NCBI RefSeq assembly: GCF_026212465.1
Contig: NC_080055.1
Span: 14,968,351 to 15,032,350, forward strand
Length of the DNA stretch: 64,000 nt
Source: Amaranthus tricolor
Taxonomy: Eukaryota > Streptophyta > Magnoliopsida > Caryophyllales > Amaranthaceae
Direction: 5' to 3'
Shown here in pieces: positions 12,801 to 27,341 of this stretch (position 1 is the stretch's first letter; each line of letters opens with the position of its first letter). Under the pieces are notes generated by a model that saw only the letters and a list, made by a program, of their open reading frames with translations, was not told the origin of the DNA and searched no databases. A program made the translations under genes and the position numbers.

Positions 12801-13725
12801 TTAGGATTGATGTTCTAGTGTGTCTTATCAATATGAACACTTAATCATCTTATCTCCTATTTGTAAGTCCATCTCCACATTTTTAAGATGGTTTGAGCAT
12901 GTGCAAAGATGGAGTAATAGAAAGTTGGAGTTTGGGAGACTTTAAAAAAAGAGTGAAGGAAATCAAAGATGACTTGTAGGACATGAGTAGAAAAGGATAT
13001 AATGGATCTAGAATTACAAATTGAGATGGTTAAAAATCGGAACGAACGGAAAAGAAAAATTTATGTGGATGACCACTGGAGTTGATATATTATTAGCCAA
13101 CTGTTTGGCCACAATCTTTTGGATTTAACGCTCACGCATTGTTGTTATTGTTGCCTTAAAATAATTAGTTGGTTTTTTACATGAAATAAGAGTAGGATTT
13201 TTGTTTTATTTTCCTTTGTTTTGCTTTAAACATGTAATGGCATCCTAGCGTGCAAACTAGTGTAGTTTAATCAAAAAATCTATTTTCGTTTTCTTGGATT
13301 GGAAAGAAAACTAGAAAGTTTTGATGCTTAATTCATGTGGCATGAGTTTGTGTCTAAGGAGCCTTTAATCCATGTGGTGTATCTTATCAAGTGAGATTGG
13401 AGTCTTGCCAAATCTATCCTCTTAGCATCCATTGTCACAATTTCTATTTGCACTTCTTGTGATGTATCTTATCAACAACTTCATCTACAATTCATAAACA
13501 CATTCCTTCCTTCGCTTACAACAGTTTATTGTACACAACATCCAAGTTCATTCAAAATCATTAGCAGAATAGTTTGAAAACAAGACTAAGAAATGGAAGA
13601 AAGACCCACTTACTGACTCCATCAATGAGTTGATTACGAGCGAAATAACGATTCCCAGCTTTGTCAATCCCTGCCATGGTCCGCTTGCTGAAAAACCCCG
13701 CTATCTTTGCAATAAACCTCGACAT
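860..13725 (-). CDS. NDUFAF2: NDUFAF2/mimitin-like complex I assembly factor (3' end not found)
   Basis: Seven coding exons on the minus strand join in frame with GT/AG borders: 13725-13614, 5556-5500, 5191-5139, 3249-3198, 2867-2808, 2736-2680 and 902-860. The protein starts MSRFIAKIAGFF and continues with GIDKAGNRYFARN, then KEKRWVIFEGEDDPTSIP, VEWICWLNGQRKNAPTP, a charged helix EMAELEARREFLRQNV and KKEEEERR, then a polar tail. This order matches the plant NDUFAF2/NDUFA12-like family, mitochondrial proteins that help assemble respiratory complex I; the role here is inferred from the family. The start is the first ATG of the conserved N-terminus. Exon 7 ends with two bases of a split codon, so at least one more exon is needed; none was recognised in 1-859 and it probably lies beyond the left edge. 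The first intron is about 8.06 kb because of retroelement insertions. No stop or frameshift interrupts the exons, so the gene looks intact. Confidence 0.85.
1209..1506. repeat. Diverged direct duplication in intron 6
   Basis: Two diverged direct copies of roughly 95 bases lie about 200 bases apart (1209-1304 and 1412-1506). Both share the block CCCAATTCTATACT and the flanking order of motifs. They sit in the intron between exons 7 and 6 of the NDUFAF2-like gene. No coding content is seen. Confidence 0.55.
5557..7978. other. First-intron sequence, no recognised feature
   Basis: This is the 3' part (minus-strand sense) of the giant first intron of the NDUFAF2-like gene, up to the LTR element. 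It is AT-rich with short chance ORFs only; none resembles a known protein. Confidence 0.5.
7979..8308 (+). repeat. 5' LTR of the 2.55-kb element
   Basis: Begins TG and ends CA, and is nearly identical to the right LTR. It contains an AT-rich core promoter region near 8110-8130, in the phrase AAATAAATAGAGGGGAG. Confidence 0.88.
8350..8999 (+). pseudogene. Residual gag-like reading frames of the LTR element
   Basis: Just after the primer-binding site a frame opens with MDQLEQNLIRFKKALALDLF. It is broken by a stop near 8440 and resumes as a frame (8500-8685) containing CEICDEHFDLEHECNH, a Cys/His cluster loosely like a zinc knuckle. A lysine/glutamate-rich frame follows (8670-9002). The position after the left LTR suggests a gag relic, but no specific gag family was recognised. 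Calling it gag rests on position and the Cys/His cluster only. Confidence 0.4.
9905..10125 (+). pseudogene. Captured fragment of a signal recognition particle receptor beta gene
   Basis: The frame from 9948 reads SQATGISFVIDFLELLPNF, then TAAEYLYDLLTKASVVK, then RIPILIVCNKTEK. This matches the plant SRP receptor beta subunit (a small GTPase at the ER membrane) in the region of the G4 motif, where NKTEK corresponds to NKTD. The preceding 40 bases encode the adjoining conserved stretch (SRL...KLDEYM) but in another frame, so a one-base deletion lies near 9929. Only about 70 codons of a roughly 250-residue protein are present, there is no P-loop, and the piece lies between the retroelement's internal region and its polypurine tract. 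I infer capture of a host transcript or gene piece; function is very unlikely. Confidence 0.75.
10200..10530 (+). repeat. 3' LTR of the 2.55-kb element
   Basis: Direct copy of 7979-8308 with the same TG...CA ends. A TATA-like run (CTTATATATAGAGGGG) lies near 10333. It is followed directly by the TTTTT target duplication. Confidence 0.88.
10531..12300. other. First-intron sequence upstream of the LTR element
   Basis: AT-rich intron sequence of the NDUFAF2-like gene with only short chance ORFs. No repeat ends or domains were recognised. Confidence 0.4.
12300..12845 (+). mobile_element. Possible solo-LTR remnant
   Basis: The stretch has a layout resembling a retrotransposon LTR: a promoter-like CTTATAAATAAG near 12713, followed by a transcript-leader-like region, next to a LINE remnant. 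I could not define TG...CA ends or a target duplication, so this is only a suggestion. Confidence 0.25.
12880..13160 (+). pseudogene. LINE-type reverse transcriptase C-terminal remnant
   Basis: The translation gives FLRWFEHVQRWSNRKLEFGRL and then, after a frameshift, KRVKEIKDDL and DMSRKGYNGS. It ends in a leucine-rich tail. This is the pattern of the C-terminal end of degenerate plant LINE reverse transcriptase copies (RWFGHVQRR...). Several stops and frameshifts mark it as dead. It lies inside intron 1 of the NDUFAF2-like gene. Confidence 0.6.
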
Positions 13726-14087
13726 TTCAAATTAAAGCTCTGATTTTTTTTTTTGCAGTTAAAATGACCTAAATGATTATCTTGGAGTTTAAGAACAAAA
13801 TCGAAGGAAAAAATCATGATCTAAAACAAGAACGAAGGATAAAATGAAAATACAATCTCGAAAAAAAGAAAATAAACTTGCCTTGAAACGATGGTAAAAT
13901 ATTAGTTTGTAGTGTCATTTGCCATATTGTCGTGTTCCTTGCCTGTGAATTGAGGAGTGAAAGATTTATGGGTAGAGGAAGACGCAAGAAAGTGAAAGGC
14001 TTTCAGGGAAATAAGAATCGAGGAGTTGAAGACTAAGATTTTGATCTTTCAACAAATAATAAGTTGCGCTTCGCAGGCAGCAGTTAC
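13726..14087. promoter_or_regulatory. 5' flank of the NDUFAF2-like gene, cut short by a CACTA element
   Basis: Only about 360 bases separate the ATG of the NDUFAF2-like gene (13725) from the end of the CACTA transposon (14088). The gene's 5' UTR and proximal promoter must lie here or within the transposon. No distinct TATA box was identified. Confidence 0.5.
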
Positions 14088-14098
14088 CATTAGTGGAA

Positions 14099-14470
14099 AA
14101 AAACGTATTTGCTGCTCAACATTTGCTGCGGTTTTAGTATATTTGCAGCAATAAATGGAAAAAAGATTTGGAAAAAAAAAATACTAATTGCTGCGGTTTT
14201 TGTTGATTGACCGCAGCAAATACCCCATTCTACCGTTAACAAATAGCAAAATTAAAAAAAAAAGCATTTATTGCTGCGGTTGGCTAGGGCTCGCAGCAAA
14301 TAACCTTAAATAACCGTTCAATTTCATCAAAATTAAAAAAAAAAAGCCTTAATTGCTGCGGTTGGCTAGGGCCCGCAGCAAATAACGAAAAGTAACCGTT
14401 CAAATTCAGCAAGAAATTAAAAAAGAAAGCATTTATTTGCTGCGGTTGGCTTGTGACCGCAGCAATAAAC
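14099..14470. repeat. Left subterminal repeats of the CACTA element
   Basis: At least four units carry TTGCTGCGGTT and an inverted CCGCAGCAAATA, separated by 10-20 bases and so able to form hairpins. Three units of about 80 bases also share GTTGGCTAGGGC/GGCTTGTGA and an A-rich linker. In CACTA elements such arrays bind the transposase-partner protein. Confidence 0.85.
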
Positions 14471-15400
14471 CCATTGTAATGTACACAGTACGCTTCTTCA
14501 ACTTCTCAAAATACAAGTATAGCAAATAAAGCCCGTCATTCTCTTTTCATTTCGCCATTCTCTTCTCACAAACCCATTGAAAAACCTCGACTCAAGCAAT
14601 AAACGCACCATTTTCGCCATTCAACATTTCATTCTTCATCTTCATCTTCTTCTAAAAAACATAAAATCATTTCAAACCCACCATTATTGAAAAACACTCG
14701 AAAAAACTGAGTGATTGAGTGTTTCTTCAAACTTGTTCTTCATCTTCTTGGTTCATAAACCCACGAAATTTGGTCTTGTTCATCTTCAAAACCCACGACA
14801 TTAAGGTATTTTTTTCTCCTTTTAATTTGTTAAGCATTTAAGTTTTGCAAGATATTCATGAAAAAACTCGAAAATTATGAAAAAACTTGTTATTTGTAAA
14901 TCTGAATTTGTTCGTTTATTGATGTATGAGTATTGATGTATGAAAAAACTCGAAAATCGTTTATTGATGTTATTTGCAAATATGAAAAAATTTGGTCTTG
15001 TTATTTGCAAATTACGAAAATTATGAATTTGTTACTGTGTTCGTTTGTTACTGTGTTATTTGCAAATATGAAAAAACATTTAGTTACTTGGAGTTCATTG
15101 ATGTATGAGTATATCAGTTAATGTTATTTTGATGTGGTTTCTCTTCTAAAGTGCTCATGTTCAATCATTTCGAGGGCATCATATTAATTCAATGGCCTGT
15201 TTTGTTATTGTTGGTATTTTATGTTGGTAATGGGGATGATATGTGGTTTCAATTTCATGAAATGTACAATGTTATGTTGGTAACTAGTGTTAAATGAATG
15301 ATTATTACTTAATTTTGTGGTTATTTAGAGTTCGTTAAGTATATATGTTTAAAAGTTGTGTATTAATTTTGTTTTGAATCAATTAATCACACTAATTAGG

Positions 15401-15913
15401 ATGACAAACGATCGTTCTTCGATGTATGGAAGCATTGAATCGTCGGAATTTATTGATGGCGTATTAGAATTTTGTAGTATTGCGGTTGAACATCAAGTTA
15501 GGACGGGGGGAGTTGGTTTTTATTGCCCATGTGTCAGTTGTGGCAATGTATCAAAGGTAGATAGTGTTGATATCCTTAGGGAGCACATACTTCGACGTGG
15601 GTTTAGGCCTCAATATCATGTTTGGGTTTGGCATGGTGAGGAGGGAGTTTACAAAGAGAAAAGTGTTGTTGAGGACGTCAATAATGTGGCCGATGTCAAT
15701 GAGGATGTAGTAGATCATGTTGATGGGTATGAGACAGATGAAGAGAATGTCGATGAGGATGTGGATAGTGTTGATGAGATGATGGAGGGAGTCGAGGATG
15801 AGTTAGGAAAACGTCCTCGTGTTTTTGACTTGTTGACAGAGGCTTCTCAAACACTTAAACAAAATTCCGATCTAGCAAACTGTCGACCAGCCCTCCTTCG
15901 GCTCAGCTTCTAG
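15401..15913 (+). pseudogene. Transposase-associated domain protein of the CACTA element (truncated)
   Basis: The ATG at 15401 opens a frame giving MTNDRSSMYGSIESSEFIDG, then a Cys-rich core (FYCPCVSCGN), then ILREHILRRGFRPQYHVWVW and HGEE. This order (Tyr near the N-terminus, CPCxxC, GF..Y..W.WHGE) is the plant transposase-associated domain found at the start of CACTA transposases. An acidic linker (DVDSVDEMMEGVEDE) follows. From about 15850 the frame runs into the first tandem repeat and stops at 15911-15913, so the last roughly 20 residues are repeat-encoded. The transposase core that should follow is missing. An in-frame Met lies further upstream at 15356, but the sequence just before 15401 looks like a splice acceptor. 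Confidence 0.75.
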
Positions 15914-18900
15914 GAGTCCACGTGGATTGTTAGAATGGTTTTAGGACCTTGATAGCTAGATCCAAGTACCAAGATTCCATTTCCACTTTAGCCTAGGTCC
16001 TGAATGCATAGGTTTGGTCTCCACGTATCGTGCAAGGTGGTCTGGTCACTAGTTTGATGCTGTCAATTTCGCGTTTTTATTTGTCAATTTCGCGCGTAAA
16101 GTAGGTCAAACATGGTTTGTTATGCACGAAACTTGGCACACAACACTATTTGGCATATATTATTGTGTTGAAATGGTTAGAATTGATAATAATAGTCATA
16201 TGCTAGAAATTAGAAGTTAAGTTGCGATTTTATGCGTTTTTAAGCGTTTTTGTCAATTTCGCGCGTAAAGTAGGTCAAACATGGTTTGTTATGCACGAAA
16301 CTTGGCACACAACATTATTTGGCATATATTATTGTGTTGAAATGGTTATACTTGATAATAATAATCATATGCTAGAAATTAGAAGTTAAGTTGCGATTTT
16401 ATGCGTTTTTAAGCGTTTTTGTCAATTCCGCGCGTAAAGTACTCAAACTTGGTTTTGATGCGAAACCGGGGCTGATTAAGGCCTTGGTTATGCAAGGATT
16501 AATGTTGTGCGTAAGCTTTGATTAATGACACAGTCAAAAACTACAAATGATCATGAAAAGAACACGAAACAACCACAAACACTTAAACAAAATTCCGATC
16601 TAGCAAACTGTCGACCAGCCCTCCTTCGGCTCAGCTTCTAGGAGTCCACGGGGATTGTTAGAATGGTTTTAGGACCTTGATAGCTAGATCAGAGTACCAA
16701 GATTCCATTTCCACTTTAGCCTAGGTCCTGGATGCATAGGTTTGGTCTCCACGTGTCGTGCAAGGTGGTCTGGTCACTAGTTTGATGCTGTCAATTTCGC
16801 GTTTTTATTTGTCAATTTCGCGCGTAAAGTAGGTCAAACATGGTTTGTTATGCACGAAACTTGGCACACAACACTATTTGGCATATATTATTGTGTTGAA
16901 ATGGTTATAATTGATAATAATAGTCATATGCTAGAAATTAGAAGTTAAGTTGCGATTTTATGCGTTTTTAAGCGTTTTTGTCAATTTCGCGCGTAAAGTA
17001 GGTCAAACATGGTTTGTTATGCACGAAACTTGGCACACAACACTATTTGGCATATATTATTGTGTTGAAATGGTTATACTTGATAATAATAATCATATGC
17101 TAGAAATTAGAAGTTAAGTTGCGATTTTATGCGTTTTTAAGCGTATTTGTCAATTCCGCGCGTAAAGTACTCAAACTTGGTTTTGATGCGAAACCGAGGC
17201 TGATTAAGGCCTTGGTTATGCAAGGATTAACGTTGTGCGTAAGCTTTGATTAATGACACAGTCAAAAACTACAAATGATCATGAAAAGAACACGAAACAA
17301 CCACAAACACTTAAACAAAATTCCGATCTAGCAAACTGTCGACCAGCCCTCCTTCGGCTCAGCTTCTAGGAGTCCACGGGGATTGTTAGAATGGTTTTAG
17401 GACCTTGATAGCTAGATCCAAGTACCAAGATTCCATTTCCACTTTAGCCTAGGTCCTGGATGCATAGGTTTGGTCTCCACGTGTCGTGCAAGGTGGTCTG
17501 GTCACTAGTTTGATGCTGTCAATTTCGCGCGTAAAGTAGGTCAAACATGGTTTCTTATGCACGAAACTTGGCACACAACACTATTTGGCATATATTATTG
17601 TGTTGAAATGGTTATAATTGATAATAATAGTCATATGCTAGAAATTAAAAGTTAAGTTGCGATTTTATGCGTTTTTAAGCATTTTTGTCAATTTTGCGCG
17701 TAAAGTAGGTCAAACATGGTTTGTTATGCACGAAACTTGGCACACAACACTATTTGGCATATATTATTGTGTTGAAATGGTTATACTTGATAATAATAGT
17801 CATATGCTAGAAATTAGAAGTTAAGTTGCGATTTTATGCGTTTTTAAGCGTTTTTGTCAATTCCGCGCGTAAAGTACTCAAACTTGGTTTTGATGCGAAA
17901 CCGGGGCTGATTAAGGCCTTGGTTATGCAAGGATTAATGTTGTGCGTAAGCTTTGATTAATGACACAGTCAAAAACTACAAATGATCATGAAAAGAAAAC
18001 GAAACAACCACAAACACTTAAACAAAATTCTGATCTAGCAAACAGTCGACCAGCCCTCCTTCGGCTCAGCTTCTAGGAGTCCACGGGGATTGTTAGAATG
18101 GTTTTATGACCTTGATCGCTAGATCCAAGTACCAAGATTCCATTTCCACTTTAGCCTAGGTCCTGGATGCATAGGTTTGGTCTCCACGTGTCGTGCAAGG
18201 TGGTCTGGTCACTAGTTTGATGCTGTCAATTTCGCGTTTTTATTTGTCAATTTCGCGCGTAAAGTAGGTCAAACATGGTTTGTTATGCACGAAACTTGGC
18301 ACACAACACTATTTGGCATATATTATTGTGTTGAAATGGTTAGAATTGATAATAATAGTCATATGCTAGAAATTAGAAGTTAAGTTGCGATTTTATGCGT
18401 TTTTAAGCGTTTTTGTCAATTTCACGCGTAAAGTAGGTCAAACATGGTTTGTTATGCACGAAACTTGGCACACAACACTATTTGGCATATATTATTGTGT
18501 TGAAATGGTTATACTTGATAATAATAGTCATATGCTAGAAATTAGAAGTTAAGTTGCGATTTTATGGGTTTTTAAGCGTTTTTGTCAATTTCGCGCGTAA
18601 AGTAGGTCAAACATGGTTTGTTATGCACGAAACTTGGCACACAACACTATTTGGCATATATTATTGTGTTGAAATGGTTAGAATTGATAATAATAGTCAT
18701 ATGCTAGAAATTAGAAGTTAAGTTGCGATTTTATGCGTTTTTAAGCGTTTTTGTCAATTTCGCGCGTAAAGTACTCAAACTTGGTTTGTTATGCACGAAA
18801 CTTGGCACACAACACTATTTGGCATATATTATTGTGTTGAAATGGTTAGAATTGATAATAATAGTCATATGCTAGAAATTAGAAGTTAAGTTATGATTTT

Positions 18901-19080
18901 ATGCGTTTTTAAGCGTTTTTGTCAATTCCGCGTGTAAAGTAGCTCAAACTTTGTTTGTTTTGCACGAAACTTGGCACACAACACTATTTGGTATATATTA
19001 TTGTGTAGAAGTTGTTAGAATTGAAAATCATAGTCATATTCTAGAATTTATGTGTTAAGTTGCGATTTTATGCGTTTTTA
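15851..19080 (+). repeat. Hierarchical tandem array inside the CACTA element
   Basis: Large units of 728, 728 and 707 bases start at 15851, 16579, 17307 and 18014, each beginning ACACTTAAACAAAATTCC. The 707-base unit lacks about 21 bases (a GTTTTTATTTGTCAATTTCGC-type block). Each large unit contains two subunits of about 169 bases beginning TGTCAATTTCGCGCG (for example 16082, 16251, 16420). The last large unit has extra subunits (about five, 18247-19080) that grow more diverged toward the end. The array sits where the transposase body would be, and ends just before the acceptor site of the Ulp1-like exon, so part of it is probably intronic. Confidence 0.9.
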
Positions 19081-19114
19081 ACCGTTTTTGACACTAACTT
19101 CTATTTTCTCTTAG

Positions 19115-19415
19115 TGCTTTCAACAACCTCCTTCTTCCGTTGACTGCGGCTACTACGCGCTGAAGTTTATGGACGATATTATAAATTCCGTGAAGGAATT
19201 TGGAGTCGAAAATATAGATGTCGTAAGTATTTGTTACGTTCTTAATTAAATATATTATTGGTAAAATCTAATGTTTCTATATTAATAGCTTTTATTTTAA
19301 TATTATAATATAGGTTTTAAACGACATTCCGAGGGAAACACGCGCTTTGAGAAGTGAAGAGATGCGCGAATTAAAAGACAAGATTGCCGTGTATCTTGCT
19401 AATATTTGTCCTTGA
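19115..19415 (+). pseudogene. C-terminal exons of an Ulp1-like (C48) cysteine protease in the CACTA element
   Basis: Exon 19115-19222 encodes CFQQPPSSVDCGYYALKFMD..., with the DCGYY motif that carries the catalytic cysteine of Ulp1/SENP proteases. After an intron with GT/AG ends, exon 19314-19415 encodes VLNDIPRETRALRSEEMREL...ANICP and a stop. Both exons keep an open frame and join in phase. The upstream part with the catalytic His and Asp is not in the window's element, replaced or interrupted by the tandem array. The family removes SUMO-like modifiers; in plant transposons its role is unknown. As it stands it is a truncated gene end. Confidence 0.75.
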
Positions 19416-19460
19416 TAAATTGTAATTAGTATTGATTATTTTTTATAGTTTATTTAATGT

Positions 19461-19511
19461 ATATATATATATATATATATATGTACGTACATATTATATT
19501 ATATATATATA
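19461..19511. repeat. (TA)n microsatellite
   Basis: Run of alternating T and A at 19461-19481, followed by a second shorter AT-rich run, lying just 3' of the Ulp1-like exon in the CACTA element. Confidence 0.9.
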
Positions 19512-19649
19512 CGAGTGAGAGTTTGTTATTACAAAGAGATTAATGTTGATTATCTATGATTATCATTGGATTAATCACTGTTATTACATTGTAATATTAT
19601 TGCATTATTATAAGGATTAAACGGAAAAAGAAAAAAAAAAAAGACACTT

Positions 19650-19930
19650 ATTGCTGCGGTTTCACCCTTGACCGCAGCAAATAACACCCATTATTTGCTG
19701 CGGTTTTAGCCCATGACTGCAGCAAATAACACCCATTATTTGCTGCGGTTTTAGCCCATGACCGCAGCAAATAACACCCATTATTTGCTGCGGTTTTAGC
19801 CCATGACCGCAGCAAATAATGCCCTTATTTGCTGCGGTTTTGAACCGCAACATTTAAAGTAGGACATTTTGCTGCTATCACTATTGCTGGGGGCCAAAAC
19901 CGCAGCAAATAATGGCAAAAAAAACCGCAG
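19650..19930. repeat. Right subterminal hairpin repeats of the CACTA element
   Basis: Units about 45 bases apart (starts near 19650, 19694, 19739, 19784, 19828) contain TTTGCTGCGGTTTTAGCC and the inverse ACCGCAGCAAATAA, so each can fold into a stem-loop. They are almost identical to each other, more so than the left-end copies, which suggests recent local duplication or homogenisation. Confidence 0.88.
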
Positions 19931-19953
19931 CAAACGATGTTTTTCCACTAGTG

Positions 19954-24279
<4,326 letters not shown>

Positions 24280-24546
24280 GATAATAAATTCAATGTTTTA
24301 AGGTAGGAATTAATCGGATTCATACATATCACATATTGGGATCGTGTCATACGTAAAAAGTATTCCCTTTTTTAACTCATTTCTATATTTCTATGTGATT
24401 TAGAAATTTCAATTCTGTTTTTTTTCTGGCTCGGCTATCTCATCTAGCCGAGCCATTCTTTTTGTTTTTTTATTTTATATTTTAACGACCATCAAAATCA
24501 AAATTAATAAATAAATTAAGAAAACAGTTCTATTGAACAACTAAAA

Positions 24547-24637
24547 GGAGAGAGAGGGATTCGAACCCTCGATAGTTCTAAAAAAGAACTATGCCGATTT
24601 TCAAGACAGGAGCTATCAACCACTCATCCATCTCTCC
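24547..24637 (-). tRNA. trnS-UGA: Plastid-derived tRNA-Ser (UGA) copy
   Basis: On the minus strand it reads GGAGAGATGGATGAGTGG..., with anticodon TGA and the long class II variable arm, ending ...CCCTCTCTCTCC. The acceptor stem pairs fully. It lies between psbC and psbZ as in plastomes. The sequence looks well kept but sits in nuclear DNA, so expression is doubtful. Confidence 0.9.
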
Positions 24638-25038
24638 AACATAAGCCAATTTCTATTTTATTCTTATTCCCCCGAATAGAACATGGTTAGATGAGCCGAT
24701 ACTATCACAAGTTGTATAAAAGTATTAGGTGTAAGTTGATAGAGCGATCATCCATTTTTTTTCTGTATATTATATAAAAATATATGATCTATGATGCCCA
24801 TTTAAGTATTTCATATTTAATTATTAATGAAAAAAATACCCTGTGGTTCTATTTTTGGATAAAGTGGTAAATTAAATATGAAATAAAAGTAGTAAATAAG
24901 ACATATTATAGAGAATCAATGAATTTCATAGTAATAGTAGAAAATCCCTTCGTGACACATTTATTACTTTTAGTACAATGATTGATAGAGGGATCAAATG
25001 GTATAGTTCGTTTGTTGATAGCTTGGAGGATTATACAT

Positions 25039-25265
25039 ATGACTATAGCTTTCAAATTGGTTGTTTTTGCATTAATTACTACTTCATCAATCTTATTAAT
25101 TAGCGTACCTATTGTATTTGCTTCTCCTGATGGTTGGTTAAGTAACAAAAATATTGTATTTTCTGGGACATTATTATGGATTGGATTAGTCTTTCTGGTG
25201 GGTATCTTAATTCTCTCATCTCTTGAACCTATTTGTTCTAGATCCAAAAACGACCCCTACCCCTA
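25039..25265 (+). pseudogene. psbZ: psbZ (ycf9) nuclear pseudogene
   Basis: Encodes [30 protein letters not shown] and [12 protein letters not shown], clearly the two-helix photosystem II protein PsbZ (62 residues in the plastid). A one-base loss near 25207 shifts the frame, so the normal ending NSLIS is replaced by [10 protein letters not shown]... before a later stop. Confidence 0.92.
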
Positions 25266-25326
25266 ATCCTAATTCTTTACGGGTTGTGAGACACATTAAA
25301 ATTGAAACAATATAACAATAACCCCC

Positions 25327-26532
25327 TGATGCATGTTTGGGTTGGAAATCTTCAATGTAATGTGAAGATGCAAACCAATCTTCAAATGCACGCACTGTAG
25401 CAACCAAACAAGCCCAAAATACACACGAAACAGTGATATGATTCACACAAACAGAACAATGTTTGTAAGGTGAATCTTGAATCCAAGGCCAACAATCCCC
25501 TTAATTCAACCAAGGACTACTCTCAGTTGCGAAAGGTGATGATCTTGCACTACTCAAGATCGTTGAATGTTCATACACATTCAAGGAGAAAACAAAGGAT
25601 CAAAAACCAATGAATTAATTTTCTGAAATTTCAAAACTTAAAACTTGAGTTTTACAAGGCTAGGGACGTCTATATATAGACTTAGGGAACGGGGAAATAC
25701 AAAGACAATGCTAAGGACACGTACAACTAACTATAACGGTCATTAAAAGACACGTGCAAAACATGTGCACATTAAAAACAAAAGAAACAAGCTAAACAGA
25801 ACATTCTGATAATTCTGACAAAAGGCTGCTGAACAGGTGACCTTCTACGTATCTTCTTGTGCTCTTTAAATGGTTGATGATGGCCATGATTAGTCAAGGT
25901 AGCAAGTTCCTAGAGCAAAGATTCCATTTCTACCCTTGGAGGCCCAAATGATTAGAAGACACGATCTAGCCAAGGCTCGCTAGGTCTGCTGGTCAGCAGT
26001 TTCAGCCTGATACTGCTGTGCACATGCTGTTGAGTGAAGGACCTTCAGCTCTACTTCTTCAGGTCTTCTAATGTCTGATAAAAGGACTCTTGGATCACAA
26101 CAGGAAGATCCATATGCAGAGATTCCATTATCATCTTCCATGCTTCCCAAGGTGTATAGGCTTGCTCTAATAAGCTCGTGCAAGGTCTGCTGGTTGACAT
26201 TCAAGATCAGAGGCTGCTGGGCAGTTTCTGTTGAGTGGGTGATCTTTAGCTTTGATTTACATGGGTTTTCTTCCATGCATAGCAATGTTCTTGGGCTAAA
26301 GTATAAAGGTCTATATGCCAAGATTCCAAAATGACCTTCTACAACCTCTGAATCATTCTTGGCTGAGCTGTACAAGGCCTTCAAGGTTGGCTGGTCGACA
26401 GTTTGTTGAGCTGTTGTTCTGGCTTCTGATTTAGCTTCTGTTCTGTTGCACTTGATGAATCTTCCTCTTTGTTTTTGTTTTGTAGCTTTGTTTCTTGTAT
26501 TATTTAACCTTGATCCATCTAAATATGGATCA
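25327..26532 (-). repeat. 3' LTR (minus orientation) of the nested element
   Basis: Plus-strand ends are TGATGCATG...TGGATCA. It lacks a 25-base block present in the other LTR (near 27500-27524). It contains a long minus-strand reading frame (25980-26564). Confidence 0.92.
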
Positions 26533-27341
26533 TTCCCCCTTTCCCATGAGTATACTGTGCACACAACAAAAAAAACAACTTTTACTTAGGATTAAATGCA
26601 ATGCTCATGTAAGGAACTATCTTATCTAATTAAAAAAAATCAGAATATGCAGCAAAGAAAAGAAAACAACAATAAAAAGCAAGATCAATACAAGGCTAAT
26701 CAATGCACAGAAAATCAGAAAAATCAGATTCTTAAGAATCTGTCTTCTGTGCAAACAATAGCAGAATATAACTTTGCACTTGAGACTTAAATGAAATGCT
26801 AATATAAATCCCTATTTACCTGAATAATGAACACAAAAAATGCAGCAAATAAAGGAAATAACAACTATGAACAACAAGAACACCTAATCACTAGACAAAC
26901 AAAATCAGTTTCTTAGAATTCTGACTTTTGTGGTCGTTATGTATTGCATAGCCTTCACAAAAATCAATTTGCACGTAATGTAAAGTGAAATGTGATTGAA
27001 AAACTCTATTTTCACTGATCAAAATGCAAAGTAATAACAAAAAGAACAGAAATATCACCAATGATCAACAGATCAGAATCTTGAATTTTCAAGATCCTGT
27101 TTCAACAGTCTGTGCAAACACTTACGCCAAATTTTGCACACAACGTTAAATCCAATTTTTCTTTCCAGAACTCAAAGTTAAGACACTAACCTTGCTTTCC
27201 CTAAAAGGATTTGATGAAATTCTACGTCTACAAAAAGATATGCATAAATTTCTCACCAGACAGACTGTAAAATCACAAACAGGATGAACAAGGCCTTTCT
27301 TGATTTTCCGGCCTCCACAACCAAATGCTCTGATACCAAAT
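26533..27341 (-). other. Internal region of the nested LTR element
   Basis: An 809-base, A-rich segment between the LTRs with a polypurine tract at one end and a primer-binding site at the other. No gag or pol domain is visible; the frame at 27146-27406 is short and unrecognised. Confidence 0.7.

Larger units (their letters stand above)
14088..19953 (+). mobile_element. CACTA (En/Spm) DNA transposon, non-autonomous
   Basis: The right end reads TTTTTCCACTAGTG. The left end is its inverse with one change (CATTAGTGGAAAAA instead of CACTAG...). A 3-bp target duplication TAC flanks both sides (14085-14087 and 19954-19956). Arrays of TTGCTGCGG/CCGCAGCAA inverted motifs fill both subterminal zones, as is typical of CACTA elements. 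Inside are a transposase-associated exon (15401-15850), a long tandem array, and two exons of an Ulp1-like cysteine protease. The main transposase is absent, so the copy is non-autonomous. The mutated left terminus may have further disabled it. Confidence 0.92.

Noticed and set aside
15851..19080. A CRISPR-like or centromeric satellite array
   Set aside because: Units are long, lack unique spacers, and are enclosed by the exact ends of a CACTA transposon.
19662..19853. Protein with repeated ICCGHGLKPQQIMG units
   Set aside because: It is a translation of the subterminal hairpin DNA repeats on the minus strand; there is no sign of a gene.
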